This document shows, one piece after another, positions 12,377-26,476 of a stretch of DNA of 64,000 nt. How positions within the stretch are numbered: position 1 is the stretch's first letter; every line of letters begins with the position of its first letter. Origin of the DNA: Raphanus sativus (Eukaryota; Streptophyta; Magnoliopsida; Brassicales; Brassicaceae); NCBI RefSeq assembly GCF_000801105.2, contig NC_079517.1, forward strand, positions 1,364,001 to 1,428,000, read 5' to 3'. The translations under genes were made by a program, and so were the position numbers. The notes below the pieces were generated by a model. It made no database searches. It saw only the letters and a program-made list of their open reading frames with translations, and was not told where the DNA came from.

Positions 12377-13643
12377 GAGCAACATTATCGCTCGTATGTT
12401 AGAGCGTCCTTAGGTTTAAAGTCGCAAAAAGAAAATCAAAATGAGTCGATATAGTTTGGGACGTCCTTAGTTAAGGAACAAAATTAGACGTCCTTACGAG
12501 ACACGTGTTGTCTTTTCATCATCTCTTTCTCTCTCTTGAAATCTAGACGACTCCATCTTCTTCTCTTCTCCTCGACGATGAATGGAATCCGTTTCTCTGG
12601 TTTTGTTTCCTCTGTTGTAGTCTCCTATTTATGATCTCAATCATCTGTTGTAACCTTGGTATCATGGGATTGCAGAGGCGAATTTGATCTCTCTCATTCG
12701 CCGTCGATTTGAGGTTTTCCTTTGATCGGAATTTAATGAGTTACCGGGTCTCCTCCATACTCCTCCTCATCCTCCTAGATGGATCATGTTTACCTTCCGG
12801 GTTCGCTTCTGTTTGCGATCATCATCATAATAATGAATTGGAGGAGGTGTTCCGATGTGGAGTCGAGAGAAAGTGTCATCATCATTCTCTGTTTCCCAGA
12901 CCTCCTTCTTTAGAGGTACAGAATAATAATTAGCTTAGCTTCTCCTCATTTCTGATCAAATAATGTGATTTTCCAATTGAATTTGCTTTGTGGTTGATAT
13001 TATTTCTGGTGAGTGAGTCTCGGCTTTGTGGCGTTTCTATGTTTATCAATTTCATGTGGTCTGAGTAGAATAAGCTGCTATTTACTTAAGCTGATGATGA
13101 TGTCTCTTGGTCTTATGTGAATAGCGATTGATCACACAACTTTTTGATGTTTTCTTAGTAAAGATTCTCGTTTTTGTGGGTTTTGAAAAAGATGGAGTCT
13201 TTATGGGAACTGAAGTCAATTCCAACATAAAGATCGAAACTTTCTGTCTGTTGTTGATAAGGGAAGGTTTTGTGAGCTTGGATTGTAGAGGTACAGAGCC
13301 ATTCACCGACGAACATGGACTTAACTGGACACCTGATGATCACCTCCTCTACGGTTCGATGTATCTCACTGGGGTTGAAGACAAGTTTCATCTCAGTGTT
13401 GCTGCACTATATGCTCTGTTTTTGTTAACCATGAACAAATGCCGACGACTTATGTCACATGTCCTGTAAGTATTTACAATAAGATGGTTTAAACAAAAGT
13501 GCTGTTCTAAACCTAAGGACTCAATAAAAGTCCTATCAATAATCTAAACATTTTGTATTGTCCTTGCACTTGTTTCTTAACACCACAAATACTAATATAA
13601 TAACCTAAGGACTCAAATTTGAGTCCTACCAATAATGTTGCTC
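12377..13643. mobile_element. Harbinger-like element carrying gene sequence
   Basis: A 1,267-bp element bounded by perfect 12-bp inverted repeats (GAGCAACATTAT at 12377; ATAATGTTGCTC ending at 13643) and flanked by TAA on both sides (12374-12376, 13644-13646). Sub-terminal 'CCTAAGGAC' words recur near both ends. The interior from about 12530 to 13470 is more GC-balanced than the flanks and looks like captured genic DNA: a CT-rich leader, a start-like context near 12580, and a receptor-domain fragment at 13269-13355. No transposase is present, so it is non-autonomous. Confidence 0.65.
13269..13355 (+). pseudogene. Malectin-like (di-glucose-binding) receptor domain fragment
   Basis: A 29-codon stretch reading FVSLDCRGTEPFTDEHG followed by LNWTPDDHLLYG matches, from memory, the N-terminal part of the malectin-like domain in plant LRR receptor-like proteins, where a conserved Cys-Gly and 'FTDE.GL.W..D' occur. 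The similarity stops after LLYG, and the rest of the receptor (remaining malectin-like region, LRRs) is absent. It lies inside the Harbinger-like element at 12377-13643, so it is best read as a transposon-captured exon piece. Confidence 0.6.
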
Positions 13644-15358
13644 TAAGTTACCCAATAAAACTAAAAAAAAGGAATTGAGAAAGAAAAAGTGAGGGTGAGA
13701 AAGTAGATACGATTCTCTCTGATATTTCAGACATGAGAGATCATTAATTTTATTGTTTGTTAGTGAAAAGAAAGTGACGTTTCAAAGACGTATCCTAAAC
13801 GCAAAATTCAGTTGTCTTCTTCTCTTTTCTTTAAACATTGTGTCTCTGAAAATTGTCAAGTCCCTCAATCAAAACGCTCCCTCACACTTAGAACACCCAA
13901 ACAAAAAGGAGGCACCGAATCTAAAGATAGATTATAGAAATCGAGACAAAATCAAGATTTCAAAAGTGAGAAAGATATTCTTGTTTCTATTTTACAGCTC
14001 TGTTTTTTTCCTCAGAGGTCCATCAACCACCACCAACCAACCAAAATACATTATGATGAGTGTCATATGTTTTTACTCTTATGTTTTTTTTTTTGCTAAA
14101 ATGTTTATTTTCCTCTTTTTCTTTTCATTTGGCAAGAAATGTATCATAATGTTGACTCATGACTCTACTGAATGTGGGCCGGTAGATAGTAAAACACAAT
14201 TATTGACCAAAATATACTTTGTTATATTATACACACGGGGTAGTAGTCTATAGAAATACAAACTTATGGTAATATAAGTAACTATTTAATTTGTTGTTTC
14301 AGCTTTTGACTATAAAACCATACAAGTTACGAATTTTTTTATATAAAATACAAATGTAGGCTTCTCTATTCTCTCTACTTCGTGATTGAAATCATAGATT
14401 TAAATTCTTTTTTTTTTGTCATCAAACATATAGACTCATACTGACTTTGTACACCAAACTGATAGCTCAGCATCCATGTGGATGACAAAAGACGATTGTT
14501 GTCTGGCATTGCGTTCTAAACAATCCGCCTTTGAATTTGCCGTCCTTGGTACATGAATAAGCTGTGAACTATGGAAACTACTTTAAATTCTAAAATAGAG
14601 ATATTTCTAAAACCAAACAGGACTGAATTTGGAGTCAGATATTTGTTTATGAAACTAAAAGGGTGACATGAGCCGTGGAAGATATGCATATCCTCATTTG
14701 TTTTTTTTTCTGTCATCTTTTTTTTCATCGTCCTAATTTTTTTTACAACATTAAAAATAAAACTATCCCAAACTTTTTTTTTTTAATTTACAGCCATAAT
14801 AAATCATGTCTACAATATATGAATTTGCACAACAATTTTTCTAGAACATTATTTAAAGTGCTTTGAGAATAAATATCTCTCTCTCTATATATATTATATA
14901 TATATATATATATATATTTACAATATATGTACGTAAACGACTAGAATATTATAATTACTATGTAAAGATTATGTATAGCATATAAAATATAGATATAAAT
15001 TTCACATTTAATGATTATATATCATATATGAATTATATCTATGCACAGTAATCCTTTTACAATTATACAATTATAATTTATATTCATGTTTATTAATTTA
15101 TCAATTTGGTGTTGATTTTGAATCACAACTTAATATTTAGTCAACTATATATAACAGCTATCTTTTAAAAAGTTCACAATAATTTTTTTATAATTATATT
15201 ACAAATCTACAATTTAAATTATACATAAAAACGAAAGCTACAACAGAAAAATTTTAAACTACAACAAAAACTCAACGGTTTAGATTTTACATAAAAAATA
15301 TCTTAAGCTACAGAAATAACCAATATGACCATATATTAAGAAAGAAAAACAAGATTTG
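13644..15358. other. AT-rich intergenic DNA
   Basis: No supportable gene. One long open frame at 13753-14253 is Phe/Lys/Asn-rich and shows no domain; I regard it as chance. A (TA)n microsatellite lies at about 14883-14920. Confidence 0.4.
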
Positions 15359-15371
15359 AACTTAAATATCA

Positions 15372-15693
15372 GTGGAAGCCCCCTTGGTCCAGTGGTTTGA
15401 CTAAGGGTTCAATTGCTTCTACACCCGGAGATCTGGGGTTCAAACCCCAGAAAATACCAAATTATGCAGATTATGGAGGAACATGTTACAGGAGATCTTC
15501 AGCTTGGTGCATGGCGTACCATCGAACATGGATCTCATAAGACGGCTCAGAGTGGTGGCTCAGAGTGGTGCAGTTAGGCGGGTATTCTCACAGAGTGGTA
15601 GAATTGTCGGCTGTAAAATCGTCTTTGTAATATTCTCACTATTGTAATAGCATAATTAATCGATAATAATCGATTCAGACGTTAAAAAAAAAA
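15372..15693 (+). mobile_element. tRNA-derived SINE, copy 1
   Basis: A SINE of about 320 bp. The 5' part carries a pol III A-box-like TGGTCCAGTGG (about 15385-15395) and a perfect B-box-like GGGTTCAAACCCC, followed by a tRNA-unrelated body (GGCTGTAAAATCGTCTTTGTAAT) and a short A tail. It is flanked by an exact 13-bp target-site duplication, AACTTAAATATCA, at 15359-15371 and 15694-15706. A second, more diverged copy of the same family is at 43762-44052. An internal duplication (GGCTCAGAGTGGT) distinguishes this copy. Confidence 0.88.
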
Positions 15694-15706
15694 AACTTAA
15701 ATATCA

Positions 15707-16500
15707 ACCTTGGCCAGTTAGGGGTTCCTAGTGTTTTAACAAAGCAAATTATCTATTTACAAAAATAAATATATATATTCTTTTTTTAGTCAATAAAAGT
15801 ATATTCTATGTGCTGTAACTGATTTGAAAATTTAAAAGCTGCTATCCCAAGACGCAAATAACACCAAGTAATCACTTCATCTGACATGCTTGTTGGATTT
15901 TTTCATCTATTGTTTTGTTTCTGCATAATGGGTGTTGGATTTCAGACTTGAAATGTTTTCACTTTGTATTAAAAAACGGGCCTAACTAGTGTGGGCTTAT
16001 CTTCTTCGTTTATATGATATATGGGCCTATCGTCACGCCTTGGTCAGCGTTAATTGTTGATGCTTGTAAGAAGTCTTCTTTTTGATCAAAAGGAAAAAGA
16101 AAGAAGTCTTCTTCATACGTGGATATCAAAGACATGACAGTTGACACACAAGCAAAATTTCAAATATCTTAATAAAATTCAAACACTAAGAATTGTTTTC
16201 CAAGCACCAAATATAAATAGGGGACTAAACAGTCCACTTTTGTTTTCAAGTCTCAAGTAGAATATGCTATTGTGAAAACAGGTCAAGACAAAAGAGCCAT
16301 GTCCTCAAATCTCAACACAAAACAAAACAAAACTGGTGGTGTATGTTACTTGTTGAAGATAGGGTGGAGCAAATCCTTCCACAATTCAACAAAAATGCAA
16401 AGTCTATGCAACTCTGTTCTCTTTTTATTTTTATTTTTATCTCCCTCTCCCTCCCTCTCTCTCTTCAAACCATTCAAGAGCCAAACATTTCCAGCGTAAA
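15707..16500 (+). promoter_or_regulatory. APL1 promoter and 5' leader
   Basis: A TATA box (TATAAATA, 16212-16219) lies about 290 bp upstream of the APL1 start, implying a transcription start near 16245. The leader then contains upstream ATGs at 16264 (three codons), 16299 (stop TAA at 16497-16499, one base before the APL1 ATG) and 16343 (overlaps the APL1 start in another frame). A strong pyrimidine tract at about 16417-16468 followed by CAAG, and donor-like GTCAAG (16281) or GTATGT sites upstream, suggest a leader intron that would remove these ATGs. Confidence 0.55.
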
Positions 16501-19211
<2,711 letters not shown>

Positions 19212-19424
19212 TGCTTTTTAAGTTTTTAAGTGTAAGAACTCAAGAGTGCAGAGCAATAATTCAAAACTATATTGATAAGGATGAGGTTTATTATATAATC
19301 TTTCCATGTAATTTATAATATGTATTAAGCTGGTTGTATTTTGACTCGCTTGTATTGGTTGTTATGAAAAAAAAAATGGAGGAAACAAAGGCAATACAAA
19401 GATGATCATTGATGAGCTTATAAG

Positions 19425-20528
19425 CTAACTTGATATTGGATGTTTTGTTTTGCTATTGCTCCATTTTTCTATGGTGTTATACCAAGTCCATTGGAAAAAC
19501 AAACCAACGAATCTAACAAGACCACCGAACATAACTTTGTTGAAAGCATGCCAAAACGATCTCTGAGGAGACATGCCACTGGTCACAATAGACAGCAAGT
19601 AGCCAACGAAATGGCACGTCACTGTGAACTTTCCTGCTTTGATACCATCCATACATATCTTGGCTACTTCCTTGGTTTTCATCGAGCCTGAGGATGCGGC
19701 AATGATGGAAGTGAGCTCTGGCCTCTTCCTCTGTTCTACGAGACACAAAAAAACATATATAATCTCTCATAATCTGAGATTTCTTTATAACTCAGCACCA
19801 TAGACATTGATCTTGAATGGCTAACCTTCTTGAAACCCAGGTGTATCAGTGTCTGGAGGAAACAGAAGAGACACAAATGTCATGAGAGATAACTTCTTGC
19901 TGCAATTGCTTGCGCTAAGCCCTGAAGCCCAAACTTGCTCGCTGAGTATGCAGTGTAACCATAGATTCCTGCCTGAAACAAGTCAAACACACACAAGTTC
20001 TTGATCTACATCAGCAGTAGACAGATTGAGAGACGACGAACCTGACCAGCTTGAGAGGAAACAAGAGAAATGGAGGCAGGTCCACCACGACCTTTCATTA
20101 AGGGCAAAGCAGCCTTGATCACATTGAAGCTTCCCACAAGATTCACATCGATCATGAACTTGACTTCTTCCATACTCTGTTTCTCAAGCTCCTTTTCTAT
20201 AAACACGCCTTGGTTTACGATCAGCACATCGATGGGCCCTGATTGGTCAACAGCTCTAAAAACGGCATCGTAGTCACGAACGTCGGCAGAGAACGTTGCG
20301 ATCGGCTAGCTTAGAGACGGAGCGTGCGAGGATGGAGACTCGAGCTCCCTCGGAGGCGGCAAGGTGGGCGAGAGCGAGACCTATGCCGCTTGATCCACCC
20401 GTGATGAAGACGTGGCGTGACTTTATCGGGATCTTGACGGGTCTAGGATGTGCGATCAAAGCCAAGATGATGAGAAGAGAAACGATGAAGAGAGTCAAGA
20501 AAAGGAAGATAGCAGAACTGGCCGCCAT
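19425..20528 (-). pseudogene. TSC10B: 3-ketodihydrosphinganine reductase (TSC10B-like), decayed
   Basis: Short-chain dehydrogenase of the ER that would reduce 3-ketosphinganine in sphingolipid synthesis. Three exon blocks are recognisable: 20042-20528, 19826-19972 and 19425-19735. The first keeps an N-terminal membrane anchor (about residues 3-27) and the NAD(P)-binding motif TGGSSGIG. The second has YGYTAYSASK, the catalytic YxxxK. The third carries ELTSIIAASSG and the C-terminal membrane-associated tail. Three independent lesions break the frame: a net loss of about 38 nt after SVSKL (near 20297-20311) removing about 15 residues; an extra A in the stretch after GLAQA (near 19901-19910); and loss of 2 nt shortly after (near 19867-19880). 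Splice sites are preserved, and restoring the three lengths gives consistent intron phases, so decay is recent. Assignment rests on remembered Arabidopsis At5g19200. Confidence 0.8.
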
Positions 20529-21481
20529 GTGCAAGTTGATGTTCTTGTCTGTGGTGAACTTATAGTTTTTTACATTTAAGTTTATGTTCTCTGTCTGAAA
20601 TATATATTATGTTTTCAATCTTGTCTTGAGGTTTGTTGGTTGCTGTTATTGATTTTATTACTGGTTTATTATAATAGTCTTGTCTGTTAATTGTTTACAT
20701 TTCCATTTCATCTATTTTGATTCATGTTCAATGTTGAGAGTTTGGTTAAATCCATATTTATGTTGATGTTCTTGTCTGTCTGTCTGTCAACTTATCTTTT
20801 ACCTTTTATGTTTATGTTCTGTCTATGTGTGGATATACTGCAAAAAAATAAGATATTTTGTATGAAAAATGGCAGTGAATCATCATATTTTTTGCTCTAA
20901 ATAGCAAAGACGAAAGGGAATGAATGAGAACTAATAATGACAAGAGGGAGATGGGCATGTGAGTGTGAGTGGCATGGCATATGCCAGAAGGTGTGTGAGC
21001 TTGTGACAGTCTTTTTGGACCTCTTCTTAGTTAATTAAGATCCCTAAGATTAGATCTAACTTTATATATATACTAAGACAGTGTGGCAAACTCGTCTGTG
21101 ATGTCCCCAAGATATTGATTGATTGAACAGAGACATAGAACATTTGCTAATTCCACATGGGGCTTGTCTTTACACATTCCTCCATCAGTGTCTTGTTGTA
21201 ATCACTCAACAAGATTTTGCAAGTTGATTTTTATTAATCCTTCAAAACATATTTTACAAATAGAGAAGTCGGTGAAATATCATCATCTCTAAAATCACCA
21301 AGAAAGAGTTATATTTAATACAAGAACAAGCTTGGAACAAATCTCCAAGAACTTCCCTTCCTTGTATAGAATCATTATTCTTCCTGATTTACAAACAAAT
21401 AAATCTTATGCATCTATAAAATAATATAATAAATCAATTCCATAGAAAACCATGAATCTTGCAGAACATTTGTTAGATCAA
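20529..21481. other. Spacer between TSC10B-like remnant and small unknown gene
   Basis: No gene. The segment just above 20528 contains repeated 'GTTGATGTTCTTGTCTGT' units (about 20535 and 20762), an old local duplication. The stretch 21180-21480 is the likely 3' region of the minus-strand gene that ends at 21482. Confidence 0.4.
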
Positions 21482-22018
21482 TCAATTGTAGATTGCATCT
21501 CTGTAAGTTCTCCTTGGGATGGAAGCATGAACATTATTAGTGATCATGCTGCTCTTGTTGTTGTGAGTGGTGAGGGTACTTCGTAAGTTGTCATGATTCT
21601 GCTGATACTGTTGTCTGTTTTGATGAAGAGAGCGTTGTTGCTTGGCGTTGAAGGAACTAACCCTGCCTTGCTTAGGATGCTGAGGTCTCCTTCTGGTCTG
21701 AGAAGATTTAGGGATGAAAACACCAGTCCCTTTGCTCTGTTCTTGATGATACATATATGGAGCCGTTTGGTAGCCTCCTCTGAACATACCCTGTTTCCAC
21801 ACAAGATTCAAGAAACACATGCTTAGAGAGACGTATCTTTAGAGAGATATATAGATTAAGTGTGTGTGGACAGAGGAACAAACCTGGAACCCGAGAGGGG
21901 AGGAGGAAGAGAGTGAAACAGAGTTAAGCTGTTCATCTTCATCCATGATGAGAAGAGAGATCTGTTTGCTTATGTCTGCAAAGAAGACATCATCATCAAT
22001 CTCTAACTCCATAGCCAT
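21482..22018 (-). CDS. Small plant-specific protein of unknown function (At5g19190-like)
   Basis: Two exons, 21884-22018 and 21482-21790, join in frame across a 93-bp GT-AG intron and encode 147 residues. The N-terminus is acidic (MAMELEIDDDVFFADISKQISLLIM...). The second half is basic and rich in Gln, Asn, Arg and His, and contains the motif GTGVFIPKS followed by an Arg-rich segment (TRRRPQHPKQGR). I recall this GxFIP plus Arg-rich pattern in several uncharacterised plant proteins, but no biochemical role is known to me. No signal peptide or membrane segment is visible. Position next to TSC10B and ECR1 fits the Arabidopsis order. A (GT)n microsatellite lies about 60 bp upstream of the start (about 22077-22095). 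Confidence 0.75.
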
Positions 22019-23429
22019 ATTCTACCTTAGCTTTCTCTACCTTTCTTGAGACTTGGTTGCTCTGTAGAAACAAGTCTTGTGTGTGTGTGTGTGTTTTTTT
22101 TTCTATCTTTGCTTCATGTGGAGTTCGAGGGAACGTTGAAGGAGTCAAATAAATAGGCCAGAAAAATACTGGCCCTTAGAGAGAGGAAGAGAGATAGAGA
22201 GAGAGCATGTGGGTGGGAGAGTGGGGCCATAGAAAAAAGATTTTGAACAATGTAAACCTAATCTGGCCAAGTCCCTACAATTCATAGCATGAAGGACACA
22301 AGTAGGTTGTGCATTGATGTTATCCAGTTGTTAAATGTTTTAAAGATAGAAATCAAAGTTCACAAACAACCCATATCCACTCTGTTTTTATTTACATATC
22401 TTATATTTAACCAAAAAACTTTTATAGCTTTACTAAATTACTACCAATATAAATATTAACTACACTGAACTAACAAATGTTTAGATACCCTTATTGGGAA
22501 AAGGGGGAAAAAAATCTTTGATAGAGCTATAAGGAAGTCTTTGTTTATGTCTATAATATCGATCCTAAAACAGCCACATCTGAAGACAGTTTGTGGTGAG
22601 TAATTCAGGAAATGGACAACTACGCAATTTGGATTTTGAGGATAGAGATAGAGAGAGGGAATCAAACTCATTAATATGATATGGTTTGAAGATAGTGTTT
22701 GAGTGAAGTAGGGTCACACACCTATCATATTTGATGATAGTTCATATAAACCATTTTACAAGCAAAGCTTGATGGTTTACGTACACAATTATCTATTGAG
22801 TATTCCAAGTTAAAGAGCGCATAAGGAGTTCATATCACTTGGTTTTTTATTTTTATATGATTTTAATTCATTTTGGGGGGTCTTTTATGTTAGTGAATTG
22901 CATGCTCAAATCTTGACCTTTCACTGGTGATAATAAACAAACAAGTCTTAAAACTTACCTTATCTCTTCGACCCATACTATAGGATTCAAAAGGCTGGTT
23001 TAAAAGTCTCCTAGATCATATGAAGGGAAAGGTGCAAAGTGTAACCAAGCATAGCCACAAACTGATATAAGAGAGAAAAAGAAATATAAAAAAAGCAGAT
23101 AAATTTTCTAAAAATGTAAAAAGGCAAGTTGTATATAATACATAAACTCTTTAAATTAGTTTATATTTAAGTTCTGAAAAACTGACTTGGAATTTCAGAA
23201 CCAGAGAATCCTGACCATATTCAAACATAATATTAGCTTGTTTCAGGATCTTATGTTATTGCTTGTAACAGATACACACACACCTTGGAGGTTAAGAATA
23301 ATCATATAAACCCATCTGTTTCAGGCACTTAGGATTTGCTGTCACATCTATTTAACGACAGAAACCAAAAAAAAAAAGACCAATAATGAAAATGGGACTT
23401 CCCAACTATCTTAATGGCTCTTGCAGCGA
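22019..23429. other. Intergenic spacer upstream of the small unknown gene, downstream of ECR1
   Basis: Includes the probable promoter of the minus-strand gene at 21482-22018, with GA/CT-rich tracts and the (GT)n repeat near 22077, and the 3' flank of ECR1. No additional gene is seen. Confidence 0.4.
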
Positions 23430-25657
23430 TCAAAAGGGTGTTTTTCTCTTAGAGTTCGTTCTCCAAATGGCTGTATCCATGTCTGCAACACCATCAACTT
23501 CTTTGAAAACAACCCTTAGCTTCGTTAAGCTCGACTGTTTCTCTTCGTTCTTGAGGGATGTGCCAAACACGTGAACAGTGTCCTTCTCGACTCTTCCCAT
23601 GAGGTCATAGAGCGGCTTGCTTAGGTTTGGTCTGTGCATTTCTTCTAGAACAGGAGGCGCCTGCATGTAGAGGCTGTCTTTGCCGTGTTTTACACTTGCT
23701 TTCGACAATAGAAGCTTTGGATGTTCTTCAAGCATTTCAATGAACTAGGAGAAAACAAAACATAAACAAAATGGTAACTGAGACGCCGAAACAGAGGATC
23801 CTTTAGCACGAATAACTCAAAGAACAAAGTGAGCATGATTAAGCAATGGATTGGCTACGAAAATAAGGATCAAGGAGGTATTCAATGGAGAACGAGACAA
23901 ATAGGGATAGGAGGAAGGACCTTTTGCAAAGTAATTGAGGTGTCCAGCTCAATCAGAATACCCGGACCACATACAAGACACTCCTTGTCTCTCTCAAATT
24001 CGGTCACTTTAGTGTGGAGACCCTCTCCACCGTTATACCTTGGGAAAATGAAAACCAACCAAATTGTTTCAGGACAACACAATAAACTCTTTACAAATTC
24101 TTATATGTAAGTAGAGAAACTGTAGTCCGAACACTAGCAAATAAGAAATAAAGGAAACCATACGTAAGATAATTTGCAAGTGTTTTGCTACATCCAGATA
24201 CGATCTTCAAGGTTTCAAGGGCACAAGCTGCGGATATAATCGCGTTGGTGGATGCAATTGCCGGTATGATGTTTTTAACCACACCCTATAAGCAAAAAAA
24301 AAGGGTTCTCTCTCATAGTTCCTTAATGAGTATAAACTAACGCTGCATGCTTAACGTCACACACTCACACTTGCTTCAACAGATTACTGGAATATTTTAG
24401 AAAATGACAAAAAAAACATACTTGTGTGAGAGAGTATGTGACACCCGGAATTCCAAAAAGCTCGGCTCTCTTGATAGCCTGCGAAGATAATGCAAAATAT
24501 GAAATAAACCAAAATTAAAACGCAGAGCATAAGAAGCAAAAATAAAGACTTACCTCATCATAGACCCACTTCATATGTTCCGGCTCATCAGGATCAAATG
24601 ATTTCCCACCATGAACCTTCAGGAAGAATAGACTATTACTATACCGTCACCACAACAAATATATATATATACACCCCCCTGGAAAGAGTCTCTTTGAAAA
24701 AAGAATCCATGCACATACCTCATGCCACTTAATGAGATGAGCATACTCAATGCAATGAGCAGCATTCCTAGGGGTTTCTGCGAGAGTGCACAAAGGAAAC
24801 TTGACTTGAGGTGGGAAAAGCCAAATGGTGCACTCAAAACAGGGTGTAACACCAGGGACGATAACTCTAGCATGACCCTTGAAACCTTCGGTTCCCCCAT
24901 CCACCATCGGCTTGATTGTTTCACTCCTCGGGGTATCATCTTCATCATACTCTATATACTCCACAAAAGTAAATGATTAGAGAGGGGAAAAAACACACAT
25001 ACACAAAGGCCAGAGAACTTTTTTCCATACCAAGAAAGCCACAAGCTACACCATTGATGTATCTCCGAGCTTCAATCGAATCAAGACCAAGAGCAATGAT
25101 ATTAAAATCGTTATAAAACTCAAGCTCTTTGTCTTCAATACGTGAAAAATGCGGCACAATCTCCACTCCGCTCACTCTCTCCATCACACGCTTTGCAGCT
25201 ACCTCTGCCTTAGGCTTTCCCACATCCTCAAGCCTAATCACAAATACCATCAATCAAACATCTTACGAAAACCATCAAAGAAGGAGTAATCAATCAATCA
25301 ATCAATCACCTGAAGAGGAACTGGCGATTGAGATTGGTGACCTCGATTCGATCCATGTCAATCACATCCAGGTTACGAAACCCTGAGAGAGCCAAGTCCT
25401 TGAGGAGCTCACACCCCAATCCACCAGCACCAACCACCAAGACCTTCACGTATTCTCGTATGTCGTCTCTCAGCTGTAACAATAGAAAATTCAATCTCAG
25501 CAAAAACAATCGCCGTCATCGAAGCAAACGATTAGATGTAGAGATGAGTAGTTTTAGGTTTTACATCGGTTCCGGGAAAGAAGCCGGGGCCAACGAGATT
25601 CCCGGATCTGAGAAGAAGCTTGTCGAGGTCTCTCGACTTACTCTGAGGAGCATCCAT
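23430..25657 (-). CDS. ECR1: NEDD8/RUB-activating enzyme E1 catalytic subunit (ECR1/UBA3)
   Basis: Catalytic half of the heterodimeric E1 (partner AXR1) that adenylates RUB/NEDD8 and passes it to RCE1, needed for cullin neddylation and hence auxin signalling. Nine exons splice in frame: 25565-25657, 25310-25473, 25031-25233, 24719-24951, 24554-24616, 24422-24478, 24164-24285, 23921-24038, 23430-23744. They give 455 residues, against about 454 in Arabidopsis. The Rossmann loop [10 protein letters not shown] is at about 46-55 and [17 protein letters not shown] follows. The zinc-binding pair CFEC is at about 191-194 with CLVCG later. By comparison with human UBA3, the catalytic cysteine is in FPLCTLAE, about residue 208. 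The C-terminal ubiquitin-fold domain is complete but ends in a short extension ([11 protein letters not shown]) unlike the Arabidopsis terminus I remember. No lesions were found. Confidence 0.93.
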
Positions 25658-25796
25658 TAGAGAGAGAGTGTCGGTTTATTCAGCGAAACTGATGACGGAG
25701 GAGAGAGCTCCAACAATCCAAGGAGCGATCGATACACACACACTACTGCCACAGAGCTCCAAAACCTCTCTTTCGACACGATCCTTATACTTACTG

Positions 25797-25820
25797 GGTC
25801 AAATATGGGCCTGGGCCCAA
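25797..25820 (-). promoter_or_regulatory. Palindromic site II (TGGGCC) element upstream of ECR1
   Basis: The sequence TGGGCCTGGGCCCA about 150 bp upstream of the ECR1 start contains overlapping TGGGCC/GGCCCA motifs. Such site II elements are bound by TCP factors and are common in promoters of growth-linked housekeeping genes. Function here is inferred only from motif and position. Confidence 0.5.
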
Positions 25821-26476
25821 AGTATACATTATATTTCAGGAAAAGAATGTTAATTGATTATCCTTTGTTTCTTGTTAGTTTTGCTTTTTTCAAAGTTTTT
25901 CTATATATTATTTTAGTAAATTTTCTCTTACTAAAATTTTGTGGACTTTTTTTTTTTACAGTTTCTAAAGAAAATTGGAATATTTAAGAAATTCACATTT
26001 TGTTGTCTTCATGATATTGTCCAGAGATGGTTTATATTCAACTAAAATTTGGGATTTAATAATCAGAATATAGTTGAATCCTACCACAATTGTTGATCAA
26101 CCCTATTTATAAACAATCAATTTATATGCTGTTGGATTCATATGAATAACTTAACTCTTTCTATTTCTGTTCAGTAAGTAATGTTATTTAAGTTGATTAT
26201 GCATTATGAATTTTATATGAATAATCAGATAAACAATGTTATTTTAGTTGAATATGTATTATGAATTTATATGAATAATCTGATGAAGAAGTAGTCTCCT
26301 CAAAAAATCTTTTTAAAGGTAATGAGAAGTATCTTTACAACCAAGGATGCTTTTAACCTATTCAGTAACTACATATATCCCCATCCAATTAACCTAATCA
26401 TCCAATCAAAATCCTCAGCTTTTTTTTTAAGGTCAGGCTCTGAACAAAAAGCCTATACAGAGCAAGAACAAGATGC
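25821..26476. other. Intergenic spacer between ECR1 and TBL11
   Basis: AT-rich. It contains an imperfect duplication of 'ATTATGAATTTATATGAATAATC' (about 26203-26230 and 26256-26282). No gene is supported. Confidence 0.4.

Noticed and set aside
13753..14253. 166-codon open frame on the plus strand
   Set aside because: Composition is Phe/Lys/Asn-rich and typical of chance frames in AT-rich DNA; no domain, no splice context, no known family.
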